Shown here: positions 8,652 to 18,259 of the stretch, piece after piece | Layout: every line of letters starts with the position of its first letter | Position numbering within the stretch: position 1 is the stretch's first letter | Notes under the pieces: model-generated | What the model saw: only the letters and a program-made list of their open reading frames with translations | What the model was told of the DNA's origin: nothing | Database searches by the model: none | Made by a program: the position numbers and the translations under genes | Assembly (NCBI RefSeq): GCF_003675895.1 | Contig: NZ_ML014769.1 | Span: forward strand, 1-64,000 | Direction of reading: 5' to 3' | DNA from: Parashewanella curva | GTDB taxonomy: Bacteria; Pseudomonadota; Gammaproteobacteria; Enterobacterales; Shewanellaceae | DNA: 64,000 bases

Positions 8652-8905
8652 AACTTATTCACTTATTTAGGTTTATACTCGAAGCACCGATGGCGTCGGG
8701 TAAAAGTTGAACGACCACAGACATTTACACACACAGCGATTTTTTTTCAAATTAATAAATATTCATTAAGGTAAAAATTAATTCTGAGCTATTAACTCAA
8801 GTATTTACAAACTAAATCACAACCTCAGAGTACAAAAGCTGGTCAGGCGAGTAATCTGGCGGTAAAATATGCCGCTATTTTTTGAGGTATGAGTAACACA
8901 AACTG

Positions 8906-10330
8906 ATGAGTAAAAAACTCCACATTAAAACCTGGGGCTGTCAAATGAATGAGTATGACTCAGCTAAGATGGCCGATTTAATGGATGAATACGAAGGTTA
9001 TACCCTGACCGATGAAGCTGAAGAAGCGGATGTTTTGCTTCTGAACACTTGTTCAATCCGTGAAAAAGCACAGGAAAAAGTGTTTCATCAGTTAGGTCGT
9101 TGGAAAAACCTAAAAGACAAAAATCCCGACTTGATCATTGGTGTTGGTGGTTGCGTTGCATCACAAGAAGGTAAGCACATCAAAGAGCGCGCTCAGTGCG
9201 TTGATTTGATCTTCGGCCCACAGACCTTGCACCGTCTACCAGAAATGGTTGACCAAGTTAAGCGTGGTGAAAAAGCGGTTATTGATGTCAGCTTTCCAGA
9301 AATTGAGAAATTCGACCGTCTACCAGAGCCAAAAGCTGAAGGCCCAACCGCATTCGTTTCTATCATGGAAGGCTGTAGTAAATACTGCTCATTCTGCGTA
9401 GTGCCTTATACGCGAGGTGAGGAAGTCAGTCGTCCATTAGATGATGTGATCTTAGAAGTGGCACAACTGGCTGAGCAAGGCGTCCGTGAAGTTAATTTAC
9501 TTGGTCAAAACGTGAATGCTTACCGTGGGGCCACCTTTGATGGTGAAATCTGTACTTTTGCTGAATTACTGCGTTATGTAGCGGCAATTGACGGCATTGA
9601 CCGTTTACGTTTTACCACCAGCCACCCCATTGAATTCACTCAAGACATCATTGATGTTTATGCTGATACCCCTGAGTTGGTAAGCTTCCTTCACTTACCT
9701 GTGCAATCCGGTTCTGATCGTATTCTTGCGGCAATGAAGCGTGGACACATGGCACTTGAGTATAAATCGATCATTCGTCGTCTACGTAAAGCTCGTCCTG
9801 ATATTCAAATCAGCTCTGACTTCATCATTGGTTTCCCTGGTGAAACTCAACAAGACTTCCAAGACACGATGAAGCTGATTGAAGACGTAAACTTCGACCA
9901 TAGCTTCAGCTTTATTTACAGTGCTCGTCCGGGAACGCCTGCGTCTGATTTACCTGATGATGTTGATTTAGAAGAAAAGAAACAACGTCTAGCTATTCTA
10001 CAAGATCGCATCACCCAACAAGCTATGCGATACAGCCGTCATATGATGGGCACAGTGCAGCGTATATTGGTTGAAGGTCCATCGGTTAAAAACCCAATGG
10101 AGCTTCGTGGCCGTACCGAAAACAACCGCGTGGTTAACTTTGAAGGTCAACCTCAGCACATTGGTAAATTTGTCGATGTTGAGATTGTTGACGTTTACAC
10201 CAACTCACTACGTGGTAAATTTGTACGAGCTGAAGAAGATATGGATCTTCGCCGTGAATTACGCCCATCTGACGTACTTGCTAAACATAGAACAGAAGAT
10301 GATTTAGGTGTAGGAACATTCCAACCTTAA
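8906..10330 (+). CDS. miaB: tRNA-2-methylthio-N6-dimethylallyladenosine synthase MiaB
   Basis: A 474-residue radical SAM methylthiotransferase that adds the 2-methylthio group to i6A37 of tRNAs. The N-terminal UPF0004 domain has the three auxiliary-cluster cysteines ([28 protein letters not shown]). The radical SAM motif is [15 protein letters not shown] near residue 157. A C-terminal TRAM domain occupies about residues 378-440. Length and motif order are normal. A GAGGT site 17 bases before the ATG is rather distant. The gene is followed by a strong terminator at 10359. Confidence 0.97.
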   Translation: MSKKLHIKTWGCQMNEYDSAKMADLMDEYEGYTLTDEAEEADVLLLNTCSIREKAQEKVFHQLGRWKNLKDKNPDLIIGVGGCVASQEGKHIKERAQCVDLIFGPQTLHRLPEMVDQVKRGEKAVIDVSFPEIEKFDRLPEPKAEGPTAFVSIMEGCSKYCSFCVVPYTRGEEVSRPLDDVILEVAQLAEQGVREVNLLGQNVNAYRGATFDGEICTFAELLRYVAAIDGIDRLRFTTSHPIEFTQDIIDVYADTPELVSFLHLPVQSGSDRILAAMKRGHMALEYKSIIRRLRKARPDIQISSDFIIGFPGETQQDFQDTMKLIEDVNFDHSFSFIYSARPGTPASDLPDDVDLEEKKQRLAILQDRITQQAMRYSRHMMGTVQRILVEGPSVKNPMELRGRTENNRVVNFEGQPQHIGKFVDVEIVDVYTNSLRGKFVRAEEDMDLRRELRPSDVLAKHRTEDDLGVGTFQP

Positions 10331-10358
10331 TCCATACAAAAAAATTAACTAAACTTAA

Positions 10359-10381
10359 GGGCAGGGACACTGCCCTTTTTT
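10359..10381 (+). terminator. Rho-independent terminator after miaB
   Basis: GGGCAG-GGACA-CTGCCC forms a 6-bp GC-rich stem with a 5-base loop, followed by six Ts. It separates miaB from the phoH operon. Confidence 0.9.
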
Positions 10382-10433
10382 GTCAACTTTGATAAGATAA
10401 ACTAGATTAATTGATTTCATCTTGGAGACTTGC

Positions 10434-11489
10434 TTGTCCAGTAAACTGACTACGTTAAATCTGTACCTAGAACCTGCCGAACCACGTCGTCTTGCTTCTT
10501 TATGCGGCCCTTTCGACGATAACATCAAACAAATTGAGCGTCGTGTTGGTGTTGAGATCAGCTACCGTGATAATCACTTTACTATTGTTGGTCAGCCACA
10601 AAATACCCTAACTGCAAATAATTTGCTGCGTGATTTATACGTTGAAACTCAACCTGTTCGTGGCAGCACGCCAGATATCGAACCAGAACAAGTGCATATT
10701 GCTATCCAAGAAGCGGTATCGGTTGAAGCCTATGATAGTTCAGATGATAAAGAACTATTTATCAAAACTAAGCGCGGTGTCATCAAGCCAAGAAACCCAA
10801 ACCAACGCCAGTACGTTGCTAATATTGTTCGTCACGATATTACCTTTGGTGTCGGGCCAGCAGGTACGGGTAAGACCTACCTAGCTGTAGCAGCTGCTGT
10901 TGATGCTCTTGAGCGTCAAGAAGTACGCCGTATTTTGCTGACTCGCCCAGCGGTTGAAGCGGGTGAAAAATTAGGTTTCTTACCCGGTGATTTAAGCCAA
11001 AAGGTCGATCCTTATCTTCGCCCTTTATACGATGCATTATTTGAAATGCTTGGCTTTGAAAAAGTGGAGCGTTTGATTGAACGTAACGTAATTGAAGTTG
11101 CTCCACTGGCTTATATGCGTGGTCGTACATTAAACGATGCCTTTATCATTCTTGATGAAAGCCAAAATACTACGGTTGAACAAATGAAGATGTTCCTAAC
11201 CCGTATTGGTTTTAATTCTCGCGCGGTGATCACAGGTGACGTTACCCAAATCGACTTACCTCGCAATACCAAGTCAGGACTGCGTCATGCGATTGAAGTG
11301 CTAAGTAAAGTTAACGAAATCAGTATCAACTTCTTTGCTTCCCACGATGTCGTACGTCACCCTGTTGTGGCTCGTATCGTTGAAGCTTACGAAGAACACG
11401 ACATGCACCAACAAGCCGCCAAAGCACGTCGCGAACAAGCCGAAAAGAAAGCCCAACAATCTGCAGAAGGCGATATAAATGAAGCTTGA
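10434..11489 (+). CDS. ybeZ: PhoH-family ATPase (YbeZ)
   Basis: A 351-residue cytoplasmic P-loop ATPase of the PhoH family, linked to YbeY in ribosome and RNA metabolism. Walker A is [12 protein letters not shown] near residue 141 and Walker B is FIILDESQN near residue 236. The start is read as TTG 10434, preceded by GGAG with 6-base spacing; the frame opens at TTG 10422, but that would place the ribosome site inside the gene. The 3' end overlaps ybeY by 11 bases, indicating translational coupling in the ybeZ-ybeY-corC-lnt operon. Confidence 0.93.
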   Translation: MSSKLTTLNLYLEPAEPRRLASLCGPFDDNIKQIERRVGVEISYRDNHFTIVGQPQNTLTANNLLRDLYVETQPVRGSTPDIEPEQVHIAIQEAVSVEAYDSSDDKELFIKTKRGVIKPRNPNQRQYVANIVRHDITFGVGPAGTGKTYLAVAAAVDALERQEVRRILLTRPAVEAGEKLGFLPGDLSQKVDPYLRPLYDALFEMLGFEKVERLIERNVIEVAPLAYMRGRTLNDAFIILDESQNTTVEQMKMFLTRIGFNSRAVITGDVTQIDLPRNTKSGLRHAIEVLSKVNEISINFFASHDVVRHPVVARIVEAYEEHDMHQQAAKARREQAEKKAQQSAEGDINEA

Positions 11490-11934
11490 TGTCGATTTAC
11501 AATTGGCTTGTGATGCCTCAAATCTACCATCGCAAGCTGAATTTGAACTTTGGGCTAGCACTGCTATCCAACATCATATGTCGGTAGCAGAGCTAACGAT
11601 TAGAATTGTTGAAGCAGAAGAAAGTCAGCAACTCAATCATCAGTATCGCAACAAAGATAAGCCCACTAATGTGTTATCTTTTCCATTCGAAGCACCAGAA
11701 GGCATTGATTTACCTCTGCTTGGTGATTTAATAATCTGTGCTGATGTGGTAAAAAAAGAAGCGGAAGAGCAAAATAAACCATTACAAGCCCATTGGGCGC
11801 ATATGGTTGTACATGGCTGTTTGCATTTGCTAGGGTATGACCATATTGACGATAACGAAGCCGAAGAAATGGAATCGTTAGAAACCGAGCTTATTGAAAG
11901 CTTAGGATTTGAAAACCCGTATAAGGAAAAATAA
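11479..11934 (+). CDS. ybeY: Endoribonuclease YbeY
   Basis: A 151-residue metalloprotein that acts in 16S rRNA 3'-end maturation and ribosome quality control. The zinc motif [11 protein letters not shown] (residues about 112-122) carries the three histidine ligands. The segment [12 protein letters not shown] is also typical. The ATG lies inside the end of ybeZ (11-base overlap). Length is normal for the family. Confidence 0.96.
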   Translation: MKLDVDLQLACDASNLPSQAEFELWASTAIQHHMSVAELTIRIVEAEESQQLNHQYRNKDKPTNVLSFPFEAPEGIDLPLLGDLIICADVVKKEAEEQNKPLQAHWAHMVVHGCLHLLGYDHIDDNEAEEMESLETELIESLGFENPYKEK

Positions 11935-11963
11935 CAGGTCTAATATTGACCTAATGAAAGACT

Positions 11964-12824
11964 ATGAATGACGATATCCCCCCGAGTACCCACGCCCAGA
12001 AAAAGGGCTGGTTTGATAAAGTAAGCCAACTGTTTCAGGGCGAACCTCAAAACCGAGAAGAACTCGTTGATGTGATTGAAGACGCCGAAGAGCGAGATTT
12101 AATCACCGAAGACACTCGCGAAATGATCAAAGGTGTTTTAGAAGTGTCCGATTTACGCGTGCGCGATATTATGATCCCACGGGTTCAAATTGTCACTTTA
12201 GACATTGATGATTCCATTGAAACGCTTCTCAATACCGTTATTTCCTCTGCTCATTCACGCTTTCCGGTGATCAATGATGATAAGGATCACATCGAAGGTA
12301 TTCTCCTAGCGAAAGATTTACTCAAATACGGTTTTAATCAAAGCGATGAACCTTTTGAGCTCAGTAAAGCGATTCGTCCTGCAGTTGTAGTCCCTGAATC
12401 CAAACGCGTTGATATTCTCCTTAAAGAATTCCGCAGCGAACGTTACCACATGGCCATCGTTGTTGATGAATATGGCGGCGTATCTGGCCTAGTGACCATT
12501 GAAGATATTCTTGAAGAAATCGTGGGGGAAATCCAAGACGAATTTGATCACGATAGCGAAGAAGAGTGTGAAATTCGTAAAATCAATGATTCAGCTTATA
12601 TGGTCAAAGCGTTAACGCCCATTGATGACTTTAATGAACAATTTGGTACCGAGTTTAGTGATGAAGAGTTCGACACTGTCGGTGGTTTGGTTTCCCACGC
12701 ATTCGGTCATCTACCTGAACGTGACGAAAACATCACCATAGGTAGCATTAATTTCAAAGTTACTAGTGCTGATACCCGACGCTTAAACCAATTAAGAGTT
12801 AAGTTTTTGAAGGATCAAACTTAA
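11964..12824 (+). CDS. corC: CorC/YbeX CBS-domain protein
   Basis: A 286-residue cytoplasmic protein with two CBS domains (about residues 65-190, including [15 protein letters not shown] and the [22 protein letters not shown]-type segment) and a C-terminal CorC_HlyC domain (about 205-285). Members are linked to magnesium/cobalt efflux and, through YbeX, to ribosome function. It is the third gene of the operon. The next gene, lnt, starts immediately after its stop codon. Confidence 0.95.
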   Translation: MNDDIPPSTHAQKKGWFDKVSQLFQGEPQNREELVDVIEDAEERDLITEDTREMIKGVLEVSDLRVRDIMIPRVQIVTLDIDDSIETLLNTVISSAHSRFPVINDDKDHIEGILLAKDLLKYGFNQSDEPFELSKAIRPAVVVPESKRVDILLKEFRSERYHMAIVVDEYGGVSGLVTIEDILEEIVGEIQDEFDHDSEEECEIRKINDSAYMVKALTPIDDFNEQFGTEFSDEEFDTVGGLVSHAFGHLPERDENITIGSINFKVTSADTRRLNQLRVKFLKDQT

Positions 12825-14360
12825 GTGAGTTTTATTTCTAAATTACACGGCCACAAGTGGACACGCTTTGTGGCCGCTTTTTTAGCCGGCGCTTCTTGTA
12901 CTCTATCTTTTGCTCCCTATGATCTTTGGGGAGTTTTGCCAGTTGCATTTGCGATAAGCCTTTACCTTGGCCGTACACTGGGTGCAAAACAGGGCTTTAA
13001 GCATTGGTTGAGCTTTGGGTTTGGATATTTTGCTGTAGGTATCAGCTGGGTCCATGTCAGTATGGCTGAGTTTGGAGGTATCCCCCTGATTGCCTCCATG
13101 CTATTAATGGCATTATTGGCGCTCTATCTCGCTCTTTTTCCAGCTTTTGCAGGCTATTTGAGCCGTCAAATTTGCAAAGATAATCATTGGCAGCATGATG
13201 TGCTTTTATTTCCTGCGCTTTGGGTATTAATGGAATGGGCAAGAGGTTGGGTATTAACAGGCTTTCCTTGGCTTTGGGCTGGTTATAGCCAAACTCAAGG
13301 GCCGTTATCCCCTGTGGCAGCTGGATTTGGTGCAATTGGTTTAAGCTTGCTATTAGTTACGCTGGCAGGTGCTTTAGCACAACTATTCCAAAAGCGCTGG
13401 CAAGCGATTGCTGTTTATACGCCATTACTATTAGTTCTCATTGTTATAGCTCCCAAATTCTCAAATGTCACGCCAACTGGAAGCAACATGAAAGTGGCGA
13501 TGATCCAAGGGAATATTCCGCAAAGCACAAAGTGGCAACCTGAAATGTTGTGGCCAACCTTGCTGAAGTACATGGATCTATCTCGAAATAACTACGATGC
13601 AGATGTGATTATTTGGCCTGAGGGAGCCATTCCTGCACCAGAGTATAAAGTTAGTGATTTTTTAGCGAACGCCAACCAATCAGCTAATTTAAATGACAGT
13701 GCGATTGTTACAGGCATTATTAGTCAAACAGGGCCACAAACCTTTTATAACTCGCTTGTTGTCTTGGGAAATACTCGCAAAAAGCATCAAGCAAATGGTG
13801 ACTATACCCCTCATAGTGACAACGAATACCGTAAACATCACTTGTTGCCTATTGGTGAGTTTGTGCCATTTGAAAGCATACTAAGACCTATCGCACCGTT
13901 ATTTGATTTACCTATGTCTTCGTTCACTCGTGGGAGTTATGTTCAGCCAGATTTACTGGCTTTGGGTTATCACATTACACCCGCAATTTGCTTTGAAATC
14001 ACCTTTCCTGAGCAAGTAAGAAACAACCTAAAAGCCAACAGTGACGTGATCCTTACTGTTTCTAATGACGCTTGGTTTGGTACTTCTATTGGGCCATTGC
14101 AGCATATGCAAATCGCTCAAATGCGAGCGATTGAGTTAGGTAAGCCCGTACTTAGAGCAACGAACAATGGTGTTACTGCCGTTGTTAATCCTAAGGGTAA
14201 AATCACAGAACAATTACCTCAGTTCAAAACTGGAATATTAAGAGCTAACGTACCGCTAATGAAAGGGGAAACCTTATTTTATAAGCTCGGTCAATTGCCA
14301 GTATTGCTGCTTTGTGGACTAGTTGTCGCCATAGGGTTTGTTTACAGTCGTAAAAACTAA
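12825..14360 (+). CDS. lnt: Apolipoprotein N-acyltransferase Lnt
   Basis: A 511-residue inner membrane enzyme that adds the third acyl chain to lipoproteins. About six membrane segments in the first 220 residues precede a periplasmic nitrilase domain. The catalytic Glu lies in IIWPEGAIP (about residue 266) and the catalytic Cys in PAICFEITFP (about residue 388). A final membrane helix closes the protein. It uses a GTG start with no gap after corC, so it is probably translationally coupled. It serves the many lipoproteins in this window, including LptE, RlpA, MltB and Blc. Confidence 0.95.
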   Translation: MSFISKLHGHKWTRFVAAFLAGASCTLSFAPYDLWGVLPVAFAISLYLGRTLGAKQGFKHWLSFGFGYFAVGISWVHVSMAEFGGIPLIASMLLMALLALYLALFPAFAGYLSRQICKDNHWQHDVLLFPALWVLMEWARGWVLTGFPWLWAGYSQTQGPLSPVAAGFGAIGLSLLLVTLAGALAQLFQKRWQAIAVYTPLLLVLIVIAPKFSNVTPTGSNMKVAMIQGNIPQSTKWQPEMLWPTLLKYMDLSRNNYDADVIIWPEGAIPAPEYKVSDFLANANQSANLNDSAIVTGIISQTGPQTFYNSLVVLGNTRKKHQANGDYTPHSDNEYRKHHLLPIGEFVPFESILRPIAPLFDLPMSSFTRGSYVQPDLLALGYHITPAICFEITFPEQVRNNLKANSDVILTVSNDAWFGTSIGPLQHMQIAQMRAIELGKPVLRATNNGVTAVVNPKGKITEQLPQFKTGILRANVPLMKGETLFYKLGQLPVLLLCGLVVAIGFVYSRKN

Positions 14361-14370
14361 AATTCATTAA

Positions 14371-14506
14371 CAATGGTTCGGACACTTTTTATAAGCAATT
14401 GAATTTACAAAATTTTATGAATTGAATCTGAAAACACAGATTCATTAAAATTCAATGACTTACTAAATATTGAGGCACGACCAATCAAAAACTGTCCGAA
14501 GTATTG
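14371..14506. repeat. MITE-like or REP-like element C (136 bp, nested inverted repeats)
   Basis: The outer ends match as inverted repeats at 17 of 20 positions: CAATGGTTCGGACACTTTTT at the left, and CAATACTTCGGACAGTTTTT as the reverse complement of the right. The centre contains TGAATCTG-aaaaca-CAGATTCA, flanked by further complementary ATTGAA/TTCAAT bits, so the whole unit could fold into one long hairpin. It follows the lnt stop by 10 bases. It could serve as a 3' stem-loop for the ybeZ-lnt transcript. Confidence 0.55.
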
Positions 14507-14536
14507 ATTAAGCAACTCTATTGATATGAATAGAAA

Positions 14537-14567
14537 GACCCATAATGTCTGTGTTATGGGTCATTTT
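14537..14567 (+). terminator. Terminator-like hairpin upstream of the DUF1800 gene
   Basis: GACCCATAA (14537-14545) and TTATGGGTC (14554-14562) form a perfect 9-bp stem with an 8-base loop, followed by ATTTT. It probably ends readthrough from lnt. The remaining bases up to 14774 hold no gene I can support; a 60-codon open frame there overlaps this hairpin and has no ribosome site. Confidence 0.6.
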
Positions 14568-14774
14568 GATAGAACTCCACCAGCTTCACACTCTGAATTT
14601 ATCACCATAAATTTTCACAACGACAATATTTCTTTGAAATCATATAGATACGCTCAACCCCCCAATTTAATTGATGCTTATCAACAAAAACATAAATTTT
14701 CAGCTTGAAAATTTAAATAATTGTTGTAACTTTGTTCAGTCACTTCATGCATTATTATAAACAGAGTCGCAGAT

Positions 14775-16682
14775 ATGAACACAAAAGAGCAAGCCTCCCG
14801 CTTTTTAATGCAAGCTACCTTGGGAGCGAACTACCCACTGATTGAAAAGGTTAGTCAAGATGGTATAAATAACTGGCTCGATCAGCAGTTAGAACATCGA
14901 GTTGAAGAAGAAAATGGTTTTGTAAAAGATGGTTTCTACCAAAAAACCCATGATATATGGCGTGGTAAATCAGAAACAAAAGGCTTTAAGAAAAAACTGA
15001 TCGATGCCTATACCGAATCCAACATCAATGGCGCGGGCAATAACCCTGCTCTTCCATACAATTACTACTTTAGACAAGCATGGTGGCATAAAACCTTAGT
15101 ACAAGGCAATTTAGCCGAAGATACAAACCTTGATAATGATTTTACTGAGCAGCCAAAAATCTCAGAAACTGAAGCCAATGCTGATAACTTAGTTCGTCAC
15201 AGAGTGGCTCAAGCATTAAGCGAAATTCTCGTCATTTCTGATAACTCGATTCTCGAATTAGATGCAGAAGGCATGGCAAGCTACTATGACTTGCTTTACA
15301 AGCACGCTCTAGGTTCATACAAAGACTTATTAACGGATGTGTCATTACACCCTTGCATGGGCGTGTACCTCACTCACATCAACAATCGCAAAGCTGAACC
15401 AACTAAAAATATTCACCCTGATGAAAACTACGCCCGTGAGATCATGCAGCTATTTACCATTGGTTTGTTTGAGCTAAATCCTGATGGCAGCCATCAGCAA
15501 GAAAATGGCAAGGATATTCCGACTTATAATAACGATGACATTAAAGAGATGGCGCGAGTATTCACTGGAATCAAGGCATCGGAATACAATTTTGAATACC
15601 CTAATGCTGTTCTGAACTTTGATGGCGAAGATGTAAGAATGGCTGACATTAACGGTCAAGAAATTGATTTTAATGATGGTATAAATAACTCAGTCAAAAT
15701 GATCCCTTATGTATCAATGATCAAGCCAATGGCAACCGAAGATGATTATCATGATCTTGAACCTAAGAAGCTCCTAAACGGGTGGATTGACTTACCAAAA
15801 CGCACAGCAAGTGGTGGTTCAGCAACCTTAGCCGACATCAAAGCAGCTGTATCTCGATTAGTTGAGCACAAAAATACTGCACCTTTCATCGCGAAAAAGC
15901 TCATTCAGCAATTGGTCACATCGAACCCTACCCCAGCTTATGTTAAGGCCGTTGCCAGTGCTTTTGGTAAATCAGGTAATTTAAAAGCCGCTGTAAAGAC
16001 CATTTTGACTTATCCGCAGAGCAATGTTGTTACCATTGGTGATTCCGATATTAGCAATATCCAAAAGTTAAAGTCTCCTTTATTGCGCGTTACCCAATTA
16101 CTTCGTGCTTTCAATGTAAGTAATGAGCAAAAGCGTTTATGGTTGATCGGGAGTGATATTAAAGACGATTTGAATCACCATATTCTATCTTCGCCGACGG
16201 TATTCAACTTTTATAAGCCTGACTTTATTCCCCATGGTGATATTGAAAAAGAAAATAAAGTGGCACCAGAGTTTGAGCTATATAACGCCCATACTTCAAT
16301 TAGCTATGTGAATATGGTTTACCGTTGGTTATTTGGTGAAGCATTACCTTTAGTTAGCACTCAAATCAAAACAGGGGTAACCCCTCCGCACGTTGTGCCA
16401 GAACTTGATGCCGAAACATTACTGGCTAATACCCAAAGTAAACTAAACCTCAACTTTGATGCTGAGCTTCCACTAGCAGCCGATAAAAACAAATGGTCAC
16501 AACTTATCGAGCGTGTTTCGTTAATTTTGACAGGCAAAGAACAAAGTTCAGTCAAAACCAACATTCTTGATGCACTTGATAAACAGAACGATCCTAGTAA
16601 TCCAAATAACAGCCTTTGGATTGTCCAAACAGTGGTATTTATGATCGCTGTTTCACCTGACTTTGCTATTCTGGAGGCTTAA
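14775..16682 (+). CDS. DUF1800 family protein (full length)
   Basis: A 635-residue protein with the DUF1800 signatures RFLMQATLGA at the N-terminus, DENYAREIMQLFTIGLFELN near residue 215 and DIKEMARVFTG near 255. No signal peptide is apparent. The biochemical role of the family is unknown. Its gene is 2 bases from a DUF1501 gene with a Tat-type signal, and such pairs are common in proteobacteria and planctomycetes, so the two probably act together. It is longer than the truncated relative at 104-1168. Confidence 0.88.
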   Translation: MNTKEQASRFLMQATLGANYPLIEKVSQDGINNWLDQQLEHRVEEENGFVKDGFYQKTHDIWRGKSETKGFKKKLIDAYTESNINGAGNNPALPYNYYFRQAWWHKTLVQGNLAEDTNLDNDFTEQPKISETEANADNLVRHRVAQALSEILVISDNSILELDAEGMASYYDLLYKHALGSYKDLLTDVSLHPCMGVYLTHINNRKAEPTKNIHPDENYAREIMQLFTIGLFELNPDGSHQQENGKDIPTYNNDDIKEMARVFTGIKASEYNFEYPNAVLNFDGEDVRMADINGQEIDFNDGINNSVKMIPYVSMIKPMATEDDYHDLEPKKLLNGWIDLPKRTASGGSATLADIKAAVSRLVEHKNTAPFIAKKLIQQLVTSNPTPAYVKAVASAFGKSGNLKAAVKTILTYPQSNVVTIGDSDISNIQKLKSPLLRVTQLLRAFNVSNEQKRLWLIGSDIKDDLNHHILSSPTVFNFYKPDFIPHGDIEKENKVAPEFELYNAHTSISYVNMVYRWLFGEALPLVSTQIKTGVTPPHVVPELDAETLLANTQSKLNLNFDAELPLAADKNKWSQLIERVSLILTGKEQSSVKTNILDALDKQNDPSNPNNSLWIVQTVVFMIAVSPDFAILEA

Positions 16683-16684
16683 TC

Positions 16685-18157
16685 ATGTCAAACAAAAATT
16701 ATACTAGACGTCAGTTTTTACACACCTCCACAGTATTTATGGTGGGAACTACGGCTATGCTGTCTGGTTGCGGTGGCGGTAGTGACAACGCTGGAACTCC
16801 GGTAACACCACCTGTTACACCTCCGGTCAATCCACCTGTTACCCCTCCTGTAGCAGGGCCACTAAAAGTGGCTAAACAGGCCAAAAGCTTAGTATTCATT
16901 ATGCTTGATGGCGGTAATGACAGCTTTAACATGCTAGTGCCTCGCACCACTGCTGATTACAAGGAATATGAAGATACTCGTGGTGGTTTAGCTATCGCTA
17001 AAAACGAGTTACTTAACCTTAATGATGTTAGCTTTCAGCAAGGCAAACAATTTGGTTTACACCCAGCCTTAGAGAAAACTCAAAAACTGTTTAATGATAA
17101 AAAACTATCATTTATCGCTAACGTCGGCCCTATGGTTGATAAAGTGACTAAAGCCGAATATAGAGCTAATTCAAAGCCACTTCCGCTCGGTTTAATGTCA
17201 CATTCAGATCAATTTAAACACTGGCAAACATCTCGCCCAAGTGAACGCTTAAATTCGGGTTGGTTTGGCACAATTGCAGATGTGGTTCAGCCTGACAAAG
17301 CCAATGATGCTATCTCAATGAACATCTCATTAGCTGGCAGTAACATAATGCAAAATGGCGTGGAAAGCCGTGAATATGCCATTACCAAATCGGGGAGTGT
17401 AGGCTTAACCGTTAAGGACAATTCAAACCCAGCGCTTAAAGAGCTTAACGATGTTCTATTGAAAGGCTTTAACGATATGCTTGAGTCAACTTCTGGTTCA
17501 AGTTTCGATAAAACCTACGTCAATGGGGTGAAATACTCTCAAGTTCAATTTGAGAAATTTGAAGATGCCACTAAAGCCATCACTGTTGACTGGAAAGGCG
17601 GTGATTCAGAGCTCGCCCAACAGCTTGAAATGGTTGCAAAAACCATCAAAGCTAGAGCAGCTTTGGGGATGGCAGGGCAACAACAGACGTTCTTTGTACG
17701 CTATATCGGCTGGGATCACCACAGTGAATTACTCAAAACCCACAATAGGATGTTGGGTATCGTGGATGACGCGCTTTCAGGCTTCCAGCAAGCATTAGAA
17801 GATCTAGGAGTTGCAGAAGAAGTGGTTACCTTTACCGGCTCGGATTTTGGTCGCTCATTAACCTCAAATGGTAACGGTACTGACCACGGCTGGGGCGGTA
17901 ACACCTTAGTCATGGGTAATGCTGTTAAAGGTGGTGAGGTATATGGTAAATATCCTGCACTTAGCTTAGGCGACGCCAATCCTTTAGATGTTGGCGGTGG
18001 AGTTATGATCCCAACCACTTCAACCGATGAAGTTTATGCCGAGTTAGCTATGTGGTTTGGGGCAGAAAAAGCCACACTACCTAAGCTATTCCCTAATTTA
18101 GGTAACTTTTATGATGTAGCATCTGATAAGAGCCCGTTAGGTTTTATTAAAGCATAA
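16685..18157 (+). CDS. DUF1501 protein with Tat-type lipoprotein signal
   Basis: A 490-residue DUF1501 protein, a family related to alkaline phosphatase/sulfatase folds. The N-terminus has a twin-arginine motif (YTRRQFLHTS) followed by a hydrophobic stretch and a lipobox-like LSGC, so it is probably exported folded and possibly lipid-anchored. A proline-rich linker of repeated PPVTPPV units (about residues 38-58) precedes the catalytic-like domain. Typical segments are FIMLDGGNDSFNMLVP, GLHPAL and DHGWGGNTLVMG. It is cotranscribed with the preceding DUF1800 gene (2-base gap). Confidence 0.88.
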   Translation: MSNKNYTRRQFLHTSTVFMVGTTAMLSGCGGGSDNAGTPVTPPVTPPVNPPVTPPVAGPLKVAKQAKSLVFIMLDGGNDSFNMLVPRTTADYKEYEDTRGGLAIAKNELLNLNDVSFQQGKQFGLHPALEKTQKLFNDKKLSFIANVGPMVDKVTKAEYRANSKPLPLGLMSHSDQFKHWQTSRPSERLNSGWFGTIADVVQPDKANDAISMNISLAGSNIMQNGVESREYAITKSGSVGLTVKDNSNPALKELNDVLLKGFNDMLESTSGSSFDKTYVNGVKYSQVQFEKFEDATKAITVDWKGGDSELAQQLEMVAKTIKARAALGMAGQQQTFFVRYIGWDHHSELLKTHNRMLGIVDDALSGFQQALEDLGVAEEVVTFTGSDFGRSLTSNGNGTDHGWGGNTLVMGNAVKGGEVYGKYPALSLGDANPLDVGGGVMIPTTSTDEVYAELAMWFGAEKATLPKLFPNLGNFYDVASDKSPLGFIKA

Positions 18158-18167
18158 TTTTTTCTTA

Positions 18168-18200
18168 AATGGCTCGATAGCTCTAATGTTTCGAGCCATT
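18168..18200. terminator. Hairpin after the DUF1501 gene
   Basis: AATGGCTCGA (18168-18177) pairs with TCGAGCCATT (18191-18200) across a 13-base loop. On the plus strand the downstream T-run is poor, while an A-rich flank on the complementary strand could serve the converging ankyrin gene. It is likely a shared, weak terminator. Confidence 0.5.
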
Positions 18201-18259
18201 ATAGATTTAAAGTATGATGCCTTCTGATACAAGTTGAATAAGGGCGCATTAATAGTTCA

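Noticed and set aside
14526-14708. 60-codon frame on the plus strand after lnt
   Set aside because: It overlaps a terminator hairpin, has no ribosome site and its protein has no recognisable pattern.
16711-16950. Repeated Val-Thr-Gly rich minus-strand frame and short DNA tandem repeats
   Set aside because: This is the complement of the proline-rich linker of the DUF1501 protein; the repeats are explained by the PPVTPPV units.
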